A DNA stretch of 13,659 nucleotides from Candidatus Bathyarchaeota archaeon (GCA_026014605.1 JAOZIC010000031.1:5051-18709); one strand, 5' to 3'; positions 1 through 7,251 are shown, numbered from the stretch's first letter. Numbers and translations: made by a program. Notes: generated by a model from the letters alone, not told the origin.

Positions 1-782
1 ACCTCGTCAGCGATTAACAGTAGACCGTACTTGTCTGCCAACTGTTTAAGACGCTGGAAATAACCCTCAGGAGGAACAACGTACCCGCCTTCACCCTGAA
101 TGGGTTCGAAAACAAATCCTGCAACCTCTTCGGGTGGCACATATTTTTGCAGAATCTGTTCGTCAATAAAGTCTACACAACTAAAGTTGCATTCTGGATA
201 AGTCATTTTGAAGGGGCATCTGTAACAGTATGGGTACGGAACATGTGTTATTCCCGGAAGCAACGGGAAGTAATGTTTTCTTTGTGTTGGTTTGCTGGCA
301 GTAAGAGAAGTTGCACCGGTTGTTCGGCCATGAAATGCGCCGATAAATGCGATGAACTGATGTTTTCTGGTGTGCCATTTGGCGAGTTTAAGGGCGGTTT
401 CTATTGCTTCTGCTCCGCTGTTTCCGAGGTGTATTTTTTTCTTAAAGTTGCCCGGAGTTACTTCGAACAGTTTTTCAGCCAAATTCACGGTGTTCTGGTA
501 GTAAAAGTCGGTGTTTGAGTAGTGAAGAAACTTATCACATTGGCTTTTTATCGCCTTGACTACCTTGGGGTGGTTGTGACCCACGTTCAAGCATGCTAGG
601 CCTGAGTTGAAGTCGATGTATTCGTTTCCGTCTACGTCTTTTACTATGCAGTTACTGCCAGATTCGACCACAAACGGGTAATAACGAGTATAAGAAGGAG
701 AAATCGCCTCTGAGTCACGTTTAACAAGCGCTCGAGCATTAGGACCAGGAGGGCGAACAACAATTTTAGGATAATCAGCCAA
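1..782 (-). CDS. Class III PLP-dependent aminotransferase (acetylornithine/4-aminobutyrate aminotransferase-like), 3' part cut by window edge
   Basis: Translating the minus strand gives 260 residues of an uninterrupted fold-type I class III aminotransferase before the window ends. Visible landmarks are DVDGNEYIDF (49-58), GLACLNVGHNHP (61-72), the PLP phosphate-binding NSGAEA (121-126), AFHGRTTGA (149-157), EPIQGEGG (226-233) and IADE (257-260), whose Asp259 should pair with the PLP nitrogen. The catalytic Lys lies beyond the edge. The N-terminus (RPPGPNA, then SPSYTRYYP) resembles the archaeal subfamily that includes broad-specificity amino acid racemases and GABA-type transaminases, so the substrate cannot be named. 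Four cysteines (186, 189, 198, 202) form a CxxC-x8-C-x3-C insert. The TTG start at 782-780 is chosen because an in-frame stop lies three codons upstream and GGTGAG (788-793) sits 5 bases before it. It is probably transcribed alone from its own TATA box. Confidence 0.9.
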   Translation of the reverse strand, partial: MADYPKIVVRPPGPNARALVKRDSEAISPSYTRYYPFVVESGSNCIVKDVDGNEYIDFNSGLACLNVGHNHPKVVKAIKSQCDKFLHYSNTDFYYQNTVNLAEKLFEVTPGNFKKKIHLGNSGAEAIETALKLAKWHTRKHQFIAFIGAFHGRTTGATSLTASKPTQRKHYFPLLPGITHVPYPYCYRCPFKMTYPECNFSCVDFIDEQILQKYVPPEEVAGFVFEPIQGEGGYVVPPEGYFQRLKQLADKYGLLLIADE

Positions 783-787
783 CTTGT

Positions 788-826
788 CTCACCAACACCA
801 CTTCATTAACGTACAGTACTTTTATA
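788..826 (-). promoter_or_regulatory. Promoter and ribosome binding site of the aminotransferase gene
   Basis: On the minus strand TATAAAAG occupies 826-819, a close match to an archaeal TATA box. Transcription starting about 25 bases downstream (near 797) would leave a leader of about 15 bases that contains the GGTGAG ribosome binding site at 793-788, just ahead of the TTG start. The start point is predicted from spacing only. Confidence 0.6.
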
Positions 827-845
827 CATATCTGACAAAGCAAAC

Positions 846-851
846 AAAAAA
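846..851 (-). terminator. Oligo-T termination site after alba
   Basis: Read on the minus strand, the DNA downstream of the alba stop is T-rich and includes a run of six T (851-846) after CCC, with further T-rich sequence beyond. Archaeal RNA polymerase terminates at such T tracts without needing a hairpin. The tract lies just upstream of the aminotransferase TATA box, which fits two separate transcripts. Confidence 0.4.
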
Positions 852-888
852 GGGTAACAACAACAAAACCGTCTGTAAACAGCCAAGT

Positions 889-1218
889 TTATTCTTGCTT
901 TGGCTCTAAATCAGCCTTAGAAACAGTTATTTCTATTGTAGAAACGTTAGATTGTTGCCCTTCCTTAAACAACTCTTCTGTGTCAATGTCGATGCGTTTA
1001 ATATCTAAGTTTTTAATAAAAGCTCGACGAAGCAACTCTACAGTGTCAACTGCTCGGCAAATCGCGCGACCTCTTGCTTTTATAACAACTTGCTCTCCGC
1101 CGCTGTTGAAAAAAGTAATACATGCAGTAACATAGTTCATTACAGGCTTTTTTCCGATAAGAACAACGTTTTCTGACGGAACAGAATCCCATTCAGGATT
1201 GGTTTCGTTATTGGTCAC
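889..1218 (-). CDS. albA: Alba family DNA/RNA-binding chromatin protein
   Basis: A small basic protein that in archaea coats DNA and RNA as dimers. The conserved core is plain: NVVLIGKKPVMNYV, then VVIKARGRAICRAVDTVELLRR, and the C-terminal strand VSTIEITV. The paired lysines of GKKPVMNY correspond to the DNA-contacting, acetylatable lysine region of Sulfolobus Alba. The tail is charged (ADLEPKQE). I place the start at GTG 1218-1216 because GAGGA (1230-1226) lies 7 bases before it, giving 109 residues. A TTG at 1242 would add eight residues but has no ribosome binding site. The extra residues before the core (NNETNPEWDSVPSE) are acidic and not part of the fold. The gene is divergent from the por operon. 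Family identity is secure; only the start is in doubt. Confidence 0.9.
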   Translation of the reverse strand: MTNNETNPEWDSVPSENVVLIGKKPVMNYVTACITFFNSGGEQVVIKARGRAICRAVDTVELLRRAFIKNLDIKRIDIDTEELFKEGQQSNVSTIEITVSKADLEPKQE

Positions 1219-1385
1219 TGAACATTCCTCAAAGACTGACAAGCAACTTCAATTACCGATTAAACATTAGATTGTCATTTAACCTCTTAATATTTTTGCA
1301 CATCGCCCTTTACAGGTTAGTCTGTGAAGTAGACTACAAAACAAAAGCAGTTCTTTGCATCAAAAACAGAACCACCCCAAACAAC

Positions 1386-1438
1386 AAATTACCATAAATA
1401 TGAGGTTATCACACGCTAATTTTAGCAAATCTTTAAGA
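1386..1438 (+). promoter_or_regulatory. Candidate TATA boxes of the por operon
   Basis: Two A/T-rich boxes are plausible. ATAAATAT near 1394-1401 would start transcription near 1422, leaving a leader of about 80 bases. CTTTAAGA near 1431-1438 would start near 1460, inside the palindrome that follows. The first box directly follows AAATTAC (1386-1392), a copy of the palindrome half-site. Which box is used cannot be decided from sequence. Confidence 0.35.
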
Positions 1439-1457
1439 ATGATGAAAACTTGTATGT

Positions 1458-1477
1458 CGTAATTTACCGAAATTACG
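1458..1477 (+). promoter_or_regulatory. Perfect 8+8 bp palindrome, operator-like, upstream of por
   Basis: CGTAATTT (1458-1465) and AAATTACG (1470-1477) are exact reverse complements separated by ACCG. The site lies 25 bases upstream of the porG start and would cover the start point predicted for the nearer TATA box, where a bound repressor would block RNA polymerase. A third AAATTAC copy lies at 1386-1392. Binding by a dimeric regulator is inferred. A hairpin in the leader RNA is the alternative. Confidence 0.45.
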
Positions 1478-1502
1478 TGAGATGCTGTTTGGAGGAAGTT
1501 TA

Positions 1503-2060
1503 GTGGTCCTCAAAGAATTTAGATGGCATGGACGCGGCGGTCAAGGCGCTTGGACAGCAAGCGAGCTTTTGGCAAGGGCTGCAATACATGAAGGAAAATA
1601 CATCCAATCCTTTCCAGAATTTGGTCCTGAAAGGATGGGAGCACCCGTGAAAGCATATACAAGAATCAGCGATGAACCAATCAGGCTCCATTGCGCAGTC
1701 TACAACCCAAATCTTGCCATAGTAATGGACCCAACTCTTTTGTCGACAGTTCCAGTCACAGAAGGTTTGGGAGAAAATGGAATTTTGATAGTAAATAGCC
1801 CCAAAGAACCCAAAGAGATGAAAGCAGAAGTGAAAATGTCCGAAGGCTCAGTTTGGACAGTTCCAGCTACTGAACTTGCAATGAGGATTCTTGGGCGACC
1901 AATTACAAACACTGCAATGCTTGGAGTAGTTGCCCGCGCTACAAACATAGTAGCAATGGAAAGCATAGAACAAGCTTTGAAAGAACGTTTTCCAGGTCCT
2001 CTTGCAGAAAAGAACATGGGAGTAATAAAAGAAGCATTCAAGGAGGCAAAATCTGAATGA
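1503..2060 (+). CDS. porG: Pyruvate:ferredoxin oxidoreductase gamma subunit
   Basis: The gamma subunit of the four-subunit archaeal pyruvate:ferredoxin oxidoreductase, which helps form the CoA-binding part of the enzyme. The N-terminus FRWHGRGGQGAW is the family signature, followed by SFPEFGPERMGAPVKAYTR and a C-terminal half with PITNTAMLG. At 185 residues it matches the family. I choose GTG 1503 because GGAGG (1491-1495) lies 7 bases upstream and the protein then begins three residues before the conserved segment. An ATG at 1482 in the same frame would add seven residues but would place that ribosome binding site inside the gene. The stop overlaps the delta start by four bases (ATGA), so translation is probably coupled. 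It is the first gene of the operon. Confidence 0.92.
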   Translation: MVLKEFRWHGRGGQGAWTASELLARAAIHEGKYIQSFPEFGPERMGAPVKAYTRISDEPIRLHCAVYNPNLAIVMDPTLLSTVPVTEGLGENGILIVNSPKEPKEMKAEVKMSEGSVWTVPATELAMRILGRPITNTAMLGVVARATNIVAMESIEQALKERFPGPLAEKNMGVIKEAFKEAKSE

Positions 2061-2344
2061 GCACACAAAAGAAAGGCTGGAAAGACATTCCGTTGGGTGG
2101 TGCCTGCTGGAAATCTAGCACAGAATACAAAACTGGAGATTGGCGCTCATACAAGCCAGTATGGAACACAGAAAAGTGCACCAGATGTATGTTCTGTCAC
2201 ATTTACTGTCCAGAAGGCGCAGTAAAACATAACGTGGAAACCAACGAGATGGTTTTTGATTTCGATTTCTGTAAAGGCTGCGGAATTTGCGCCAACGAAT
2301 GCCCCGCAGACGCAATCGAAATGGTTTTGGAAGGAAAGGAGTAG
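2057..2344 (+). CDS. porD: Pyruvate:ferredoxin oxidoreductase delta subunit (2x 4Fe-4S ferredoxin)
   Basis: A 95-residue bacterial-type ferredoxin subunit that carries electrons from the thiamine site to external ferredoxin. Two complete cluster motifs are present: Cys41, 44, 47 and 51 (CTRCMFCHIYCP) and Cys72, 75, 78 and 82 (CKGCGICANECP). The N-terminal part (GWKDIPLGGACWKSS, then DWRSYKPVW) is the usual extension that ties this subunit to the complex. The start overlaps the end of porG, with GGAGG at 2041-2045 inside that gene as ribosome binding site. Both clusters look intact, with no missing ligand. Confidence 0.95.
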   Translation: MSTQKKGWKDIPLGGACWKSSTEYKTGDWRSYKPVWNTEKCTRCMFCHIYCPEGAVKHNVETNEMVFDFDFCKGCGICANECPADAIEMVLEGKE

Positions 2345-2350
2345 GTAATA

Positions 2351-3580
2351 TTGGCTAAAGTAGAACAAAAAACTGTGCCCCTGAACGGAGACAACGCAGT
2401 AGCACTCGCAGTTAAGCAATGTGACGTGGACGTAGTTGCGGCGTACCCAATTACACCACAAACAATTATCGTAGAAAAATTCAGCGAATACGTCGCAGAC
2501 GGCGAAGTAGACACCGCGTTTGTTTGTGTAGAATCAGAACACACAGCAATGGCATGCAGTATAACCGCGTCAGCAACAGGCGCACGAGTATTCACCGCAA
2601 CAGCATCAGCAGGTCTAGCCTTGATGCACGAAATGTTAGGTGTTGCTTCAGGTTGCCGAGCCCCCATTGTAATGTCTGTAGTAAACAGAGCATTATCAGC
2701 TCCAATCAACATTCACTGTGACCACTCTGATGCTATGTCTGAACGAGATATCGGATGGCTGCAAATCTACGCAGAAAACAGCCAAGAAGCCTACGATTCA
2801 ATAATTCAAGCATTCAAAATAGCAGAAAACTTGGATGTAATACTTCCAACAATGGTTGGTTTGGACGGTTTCGTATTAAGTCACACACTCGAAAACGTTG
2901 AAGTTCTTCCTGACCAAGCAGTGAAAAACTTTGTTGGAACAAGACAAGTCCCACAAGTAATGAACCACAAAGGCGACATAGTTCCTTTCAAGCTTGACCC
3001 AGCAAACCCGTTGACGATTGGACCTTTAGACCTTCATGATTATTACTTTGAACACAAACGGCAACAAGAAGAATCCATGAGAAAAGCTCTTGAAGTTATC
3101 AAAAAGGTTCACGCCGATTACGCGAAACTGAGTGGACGCAGCTACGGAAACGGCTTAGTTGAAGCATACAAGCTTGACGACGCAGAAATCGCAGTAGTTT
3201 GTATTGGCTCAACTGCAGGAACAGTAAAAACTGTGGTAGATGAACTGCGCGAAAAAGGAATCAAAGCAGGACTACTCAGACTCAGAACATTTAGGCCGCT
3301 ACCAGTCGAAGACATAGTCAGCAACCTTGCAGGAAAGAAAGCTGTTGCAGTTATGGACCGAGCATGCAGTTTCGGCGGAAACGGAGGACCTCTCTTCCAC
3401 GAAATACGCCACTCTGTTTACGATTTGGCAGACAGGCCACAACTAGTGAACTACATCTACGGTTTGGGTGGAAGGGATATTCCACCAAAGTTGATTAACC
3501 GCATTTACAGCACCTTGCAAAAGATTGCCCAAACTGGACAGGTGGATAAACCGATTCAATTCTTGGGATTAAGGGAGTAA
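2351..3580 (+). CDS. porA: Pyruvate:ferredoxin oxidoreductase alpha subunit
   Basis: A 409-residue alpha subunit containing the pyrimidine-binding thiamine domain and the C-terminal transketolase-like domain. Landmarks are AYPITPQT (31-38), VESEHTAM (60-67), RALSAPINIHCDHSD (113-127) and RDIGWLQIYAENSQEAYD (132-149). RALSAPIN followed by an acidic/His stretch is typical of pyruvate enzymes (usual form NIWGDHSD), so pyruvate is the likeliest substrate, although branched-chain 2-oxoacid enzymes are close relatives. The TTG start at 2351 has GGAG at 2338-2341 nine bases upstream and lies six bases after the porD stop. Full length, no frame breaks. It is followed directly by the beta subunit with no gap. 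Confidence 0.93.
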   Translation: MAKVEQKTVPLNGDNAVALAVKQCDVDVVAAYPITPQTIIVEKFSEYVADGEVDTAFVCVESEHTAMACSITASATGARVFTATASAGLALMHEMLGVASGCRAPIVMSVVNRALSAPINIHCDHSDAMSERDIGWLQIYAENSQEAYDSIIQAFKIAENLDVILPTMVGLDGFVLSHTLENVEVLPDQAVKNFVGTRQVPQVMNHKGDIVPFKLDPANPLTIGPLDLHDYYFEHKRQQEESMRKALEVIKKVHADYAKLSGRSYGNGLVEAYKLDDAEIAVVCIGSTAGTVKTVVDELREKGIKAGLLRLRTFRPLPVEDIVSNLAGKKAVAVMDRACSFGGNGGPLFHEIRHSVYDLADRPQLVNYIYGLGGRDIPPKLINRIYSTLQKIAQTGQVDKPIQFLGLRE

Positions 3581-4552
3581 ATGGTGAGAAGTATGTCAGA
3601 ATGGAAATTTACAAGCAAAGAATTCACTCAAATACCTGAAAAGTTCGCTTCTGGACACCGAGCATGCGCAGGATGTGGACCAGCAGTAGCTCTTCGTTTG
3701 ATAATGAAAGCTGCACGAGGACCAATAATCGCAACTAACGCAACTGGCTGTATGGAAGTAGTTTCAACAATCTACCCATACACCTCATGGAACATCCCAT
3801 GGATACACACAGCTTTCGAAACAGCAGCAGCAAACGCGGCCGGAATAGAATCCGCAATCAAAATTCTAAGAAAGAAAGGACGAATAAAAGACGAACACGT
3901 CGACGTTGTTGCATTCGCAGGAGACGGCGGAACCTTCGACATCGGCTTCCAAGCACTATCAGGCGCAGTTGAACGAGGACACGACTTCCTCTACGTACTA
4001 TACGACAACGAAGCATACATGAACACAGGAATCCAAAGAAGCGGAGGCACCCCACACGGAGCATGGACAACAACTTCTCCAGCAGGAAAAGTAATCCCCG
4101 GAAAAGCTGAACACAAAAAACCAATCGCAGACATCATGGTCGCCCACGAAATGCCATACGTCGCCACAGCAAACATCGCATACTGGAAAGACCTAGTAGT
4201 AAAAGCCAGAAAAGGAATGGAAGTAAACGGACCAGCATTCCTACACACCTTTGCGCCATGCCCAAGAGGATGGAGAAGCGAAACCGGAAAATCAGTAGAA
4301 ATCGCAAGACTAGCAACAGAAACATGTGTGTTCCCACTTTGGGAAGCAGAATACGGCGAATACAAACTGTCATCTCCAAGCAAAGTGATTGCACTAAAAC
4401 CAGAAAAGAAAAAACCAGTAGATGTCTACCTGAAAACACAAGGACGATTCAGGCACCTGTTCAAACCAGAAAACAAGCAGGTTCTAGAAGACATCCAATC
4501 AGAAGTCGACAGACGCTGGCAAAAACTGCTAAAAGCCTGCGACATGGCATAA
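3581..4552 (+). CDS. porB: Pyruvate:ferredoxin oxidoreductase beta subunit
   Basis: The thiamine diphosphate-binding catalytic subunit with its own 4Fe-4S cluster. The four cluster cysteines are visible at 29 and 32 (ACAGCG), 57 (ATGCMEVV) and 227 (APCPRGWR). The thiamine/Mg motif is GDGGTFDIG (114-122) through NEAYMNTG (143-150). At 323 residues it is normal size. The start is uncertain: ATG 3581 directly follows the porA stop, but an ATG at 3593 has GGTGAG (3583-3588) four bases upstream and would drop four residues. Both lie ahead of the conserved fold. It is the last gene of the operon, followed by a hairpin and T-rich sequence. Codons in the 3' half lean strongly to A- and C-ending forms, as expected of a highly expressed gene. 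Confidence 0.95.
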   Translation: MVRSMSEWKFTSKEFTQIPEKFASGHRACAGCGPAVALRLIMKAARGPIIATNATGCMEVVSTIYPYTSWNIPWIHTAFETAAANAAGIESAIKILRKKGRIKDEHVDVVAFAGDGGTFDIGFQALSGAVERGHDFLYVLYDNEAYMNTGIQRSGGTPHGAWTTTSPAGKVIPGKAEHKKPIADIMVAHEMPYVATANIAYWKDLVVKARKGMEVNGPAFLHTFAPCPRGWRSETGKSVEIARLATETCVFPLWEAEYGEYKLSSPSKVIALKPEKKKPVDVYLKTQGRFRHLFKPENKQVLEDIQSEVDRRWQKLLKACDMA

Positions 4553-4558
4553 AAACAT

Positions 4559-4590
4559 AGGCGATTTTTGTTCGCCTTTACTATTATTTT
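4559..4590 (+). terminator. Terminator of the por operon
   Basis: AGGCGA (4559-4564) pairs exactly with TCGCCT (4572-4577) around a 7-base T-rich loop, and the following bases to 4590 are T-rich and end in TTTT. It begins seven bases after the porB stop. Confidence 0.55.
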
Positions 4591-4614
4591 TATAAAAAAT
4601 CGGATTTTTATCCG
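4591..4614 (-). terminator. Terminator of the ferritin-like gene
   Basis: CGGAT (4601-4605) and ATCCG (4610-4614) form a 5 bp stem with a TTTT loop that overlaps the stop codon of the minus-strand gene. Read on the minus strand the stem is followed at once by ATTTTTTATAAAAATAATAG, a good T tract. With the por hairpin it insulates two convergent transcripts in about 55 bases. Confidence 0.45.
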
Positions 4615-5087
4615 CCTGGAGTGCCGTGAAACGGAACATTTTCCCATATCACGTCCCACCAATCGTTGTCTGTTATTGTTTCTCCGCTGACTAGTATGTC
4701 TAAAACTTTTTTCAGCAAATCGTGGTGCCTTTTTTCGTCGTTTAAGATTGCATCCAACAATAGTTTAACTTTCTCGTTTTGGACAGTTGGAATTATTTCA
4801 ACAAGCTTATGGATAATCTCGGCTTCTAGGCGTATGTGTTTTTCTAACAGTTCAGTTTGCTTGTCAAGGTTTTCTTGCGTCAAAGCCTGCGGAGTAGAAG
4901 TTAACAAGTTAATTGCAGATGAATACATCTCGGCGTGTTTAACAGAATCTAAAGAAATTCCCTTCAAAACAGCTTTAACTGCCGGATTTTTCAGGTCAGT
5001 TAAGCCGTTTTTCACGGAGTCCACAATAGTGTTTTCTATTGTTATTTGGTTTTTGAAAAGTTTCACTAACTCATCATTAGAACTCAA
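4608..5087 (-). CDS. Ferritin-like (putative di-iron) four-helix protein
   Basis: A 159-residue, nearly all-helical protein with the pattern of the ferritin/rubrerythrin superfamily. Candidate metal ligands, helix by helix, are Glu18, Asp47/His51 (DSVKHAE), Glu90/His93 (ExxH) and Glu118/His121 (NDEKRHHDLL, ExxH). There is no rubredoxin-like CxxC domain, so this is not a full rubrerythrin. After the bundle comes an odd aromatic and glycine tail (DNDWWDVIWENVPFHGTPGG). Possible roles are iron or oxygen/peroxide handling, but nothing here shows which. The TTG start at 5087 follows AGGGGAA by 6-7 bases. It lies 62 bases downstream of the DUF2070 gene on the same strand and may be transcribed with it. 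The superfamily call is good; function is unknown. Confidence 0.65.
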   Translation of the reverse strand: MSSNDELVKLFKNQITIENTIVDSVKNGLTDLKNPAVKAVLKGISLDSVKHAEMYSSAINLLTSTPQALTQENLDKQTELLEKHIRLEAEIIHKLVEIIPTVQNEKVKLLLDAILNDEKRHHDLLKKVLDILVSGETITDNDWWDVIWENVPFHGTPGG

Positions 5088-5149
5088 AGCAAATTCCCCT
5101 ACAGTAAACTAAAGCATACCAAGAAGAATAAGGGTTTCGAAAAATGGGT

Positions 5150-6976
5150 CTAAAGGATAAAAAGCAAAAGGGCAACCAAACAAACAGAAGCCAAAGGAAA
5201 CAAAGTAACTGCAACACGTTTAACCCGCTCTGTGGTGTCGTCAGCCAAGACCGTTAACTCTGTTATTTGTTGTTCGCCAATGACTTTAACATCAGGAATC
5301 AGGTCAGTTTGCAAAGAAACCTCAGAAACTTCCATGTTGCCCAAAGCCTGAGTGGTTGCCTGCTTGATGTAATTAATAAGTTTGTCGTGGTCTATGGCTT
5401 CGCCCACAAGGTTGTAGCCTCGTTCGCTTCGTATCATACCACAAACACAGTGAGTATCTGTTGTAAGAACCTCGCCGTCGTCTATTCCTAGCTCTTTTAG
5501 TGTCTCTAGAATTCTTTGGCGTAAACCAGAAACCATGTTGTTGCCGTCTATGGTAACATAAGCCACTTTTTGTTTGTCAACCTCAACAACAAACACGCTT
5601 ATGCCACCAGGACCCATGCCATCACGGATAGTAAAGTCCTGAGGAACCACTGTTGAGGCTCCAATTTTGAAGGATGAAAGCTTTTGTTTAGCAGCCTTTT
5701 TCAGGCAACCCACAGAAGCGGTTTTAAAAGAGGAAACGGCAGCATTCACGTCAAACGGTCCACCCATGCTGTTGTGGGCATCAATTGCAAGTACAGAAAG
5801 CCCAAGTTTTTTTGCTTCAGCTTCAAGGAAAGAGTTTAGTTCTTGAGGCAGGTCCTCCATTGTTTTCGGCGCCATCGTTAAGGTGAGAAAGGCGCAGTCT
5901 CCAAAAAGTTGGCAACTAACTTTTGCGTCGCCACTTTCTGTACGCACAAGAGGCGATGCCATAGAATTGGTTGACGGGGTTCTTTCTACAATGTCTAATA
6001 TTTTTTGTACAACTCGTTGGTTATGAGCTTGGGTAGCAACATCCAGTTCATGACCAACTAAGCCATGTGGAACAGAAACAACACAATTACATTTTTGTTG
6101 CAGGTTTGTTTGAATCAGGGACGGCAGTAAACTGCTTCCAAGGTTTTTGAACGGCCCAGGATGTAGTTCGGGAACAACAAAGGCGGCGGTTACTTTTTTG
6201 TCAGTTCTGAATGTTAACATGGAAACATTGACGTCTTGTTCATGTCCAAGTTTTTCAAAGAAGGTTTCCATTGGTGTGATGAGGTCTTCTGCCCAGTTTG
6301 CTAAAAACGCTTTGAACAAAACCGAAGACGCAATCCCAAGCGCTCCGGTGCCTACACGGTCCATTGAGTATTTGAAAATATACACGGCTAAAAGAGAAAC
6401 AAAAACTGCTGTTAATGCAAAACCTAGAAGCTGCAACTCTAAAGCGTAGCCAACTGCTGAGCCAATGAATAGTATTGGAAGCGAAACTAAAACTGGCTGC
6501 AAAAGAGAAGATAGTAAGGTTCCGCCAAAGCCTGCAAAAGAAACAACAGAAAGAACCAGCATTCGAAGAATCAGAGCTCCGCTAAATCCCAAGAAATAGA
6601 ATCTTATCCACAAGTTTGGAGCTCCAAAAATCCAGCTTACCAAGCCACCTAACAGAAGTATCCCAAACCAAACCAGAGAAGAAAAAAAGGACAACGCGTA
6701 GCATCGCCTGAAATCGAAGAGCAGGTCATTTTTCATTATGGTTTGGCTTATGGCAACGTCTGACAGTAGGGTGAAAACAAAAAAGTTTAGGCCAAAGCCC
6801 AAGCCGACAACAAAGTTTTCATAAGAAAAATTGAAGAGCAGTATCGAAAGGATTGCTCCGTGTATCGATAAGGCTGCAAGATACAGCGTGAGTTTACGTT
6901 TTGTGGGCAGTCCAAAGAGTTTGGAGTAACGTTTTACGACTTTGTCGATGTACTTGTCGTTTGTTTCTTTGGTCAA
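5150..6976 (-). CDS. DUF2070 family archaeal membrane protein
   Basis: A 608-residue protein of an archaea-specific family of unknown function (DUF2070). The first 210 residues hold about six hydrophobic segments (roughly 31-50, 55-75, 95-118, 125-150, 155-180, 183-203). A large soluble domain follows (about 215-585), and a single C-terminal membrane helix ends the protein (587-608). The soluble domain has motifs rich in potential metal-binding or catalytic residues: PELHPGPF (269-276), VPHGLVGHELD (302-312), IDAHNSMGGP (398-407) and TTDTH (505-509). These suggest a membrane-tethered enzyme, possibly metal-dependent, which is inference only. The TTG start at 6976 is preceded by AGAGG 6-7 bases upstream. 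Full length with no frame breaks. It is divergent from the Sm-like gene and followed by the ferritin-like gene. Confidence 0.85.
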   Translation of the reverse strand: MTKETNDKYIDKVVKRYSKLFGLPTKRKLTLYLAALSIHGAILSILLFNFSYENFVVGLGFGLNFFVFTLLSDVAISQTIMKNDLLFDFRRCYALSFFSSLVWFGILLLGGLVSWIFGAPNLWIRFYFLGFSGALILRMLVLSVVSFAGFGGTLLSSLLQPVLVSLPILFIGSAVGYALELQLLGFALTAVFVSLLAVYIFKYSMDRVGTGALGIASSVLFKAFLANWAEDLITPMETFFEKLGHEQDVNVSMLTFRTDKKVTAAFVVPELHPGPFKNLGSSLLPSLIQTNLQQKCNCVVSVPHGLVGHELDVATQAHNQRVVQKILDIVERTPSTNSMASPLVRTESGDAKVSCQLFGDCAFLTLTMAPKTMEDLPQELNSFLEAEAKKLGLSVLAIDAHNSMGGPFDVNAAVSSFKTASVGCLKKAAKQKLSSFKIGASTVVPQDFTIRDGMGPGGISVFVVEVDKQKVAYVTIDGNNMVSGLRQRILETLKELGIDDGEVLTTDTHCVCGMIRSERGYNLVGEAIDHDKLINYIKQATTQALGNMEVSEVSLQTDLIPDVKVIGEQQITELTVLADDTTERVKRVAVTLFPLASVCLVALLLFIL

Positions 6977-7251
6977 CTTGATGCCTCTGCTATATCTTTT
7001 AGGGAATGCCCCAAAAATATTAATGTTATACTACCGTCGATTTATTTGACTTTAAATGTTCTGAGAAAACCCGAGAATCGCACCTTTTTTACATAATTAG
7101 GATTAAATCTGGAAAATTATATTGACATTATTGTGCAAAAAATGGGCAAAAAGACAGCCCCCATTTCGAGCATATGCCCAAAAATAGCTTTAAAATCATA
7201 ATTTTGGGGTGTAAAAGCTTTTATGCAAATTGAAAGTTAGATTGAAGGGCT
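6977..7251. promoter_or_regulatory. Divergent promoter region between DUF2070 and the Sm-like gene
   Basis: This 275-base A/T-rich spacer holds no convincing ORF or RNA gene. For the minus gene, an AT-rich box near 7016-7026 would start transcription near 6995. For the plus gene, CTTTTATGC (7218-7226) lies about 30 bases before the ATG, giving a nearly leaderless mRNA. The motif CCCCAAAAAT occurs at 7009-7018, as CCCAAAAAT at 7177-7185, and inverted as ATTTTGGGG at 7201-7209. A further inverted repeat, AAATGGG/CCCATTT, spans 7140-7166. These could be binding sites of a shared regulator, but this is unproven. Confidence 0.4.

Noticed and set aside
147..518. 123-residue plus-strand ORF
   Set aside because: It lies antisense to the aminotransferase and its Cys/Phe-rich composition is typical of a shadow frame.
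1219..1502. RNA gene in the alba/por spacer
   Set aside because: No tRNA-like cloverleaf or GC-rich stems; only promoter elements and the palindrome.
2203..2712. 169-residue minus-strand ORF across porD/porA
   Set aside because: Antisense to two strongly conserved genes, with no family features and no initiation signal.
3858..4124. Arg/Leu-rich minus-strand ORF within porB
   Set aside because: Low-complexity shadow of porB codon bias.
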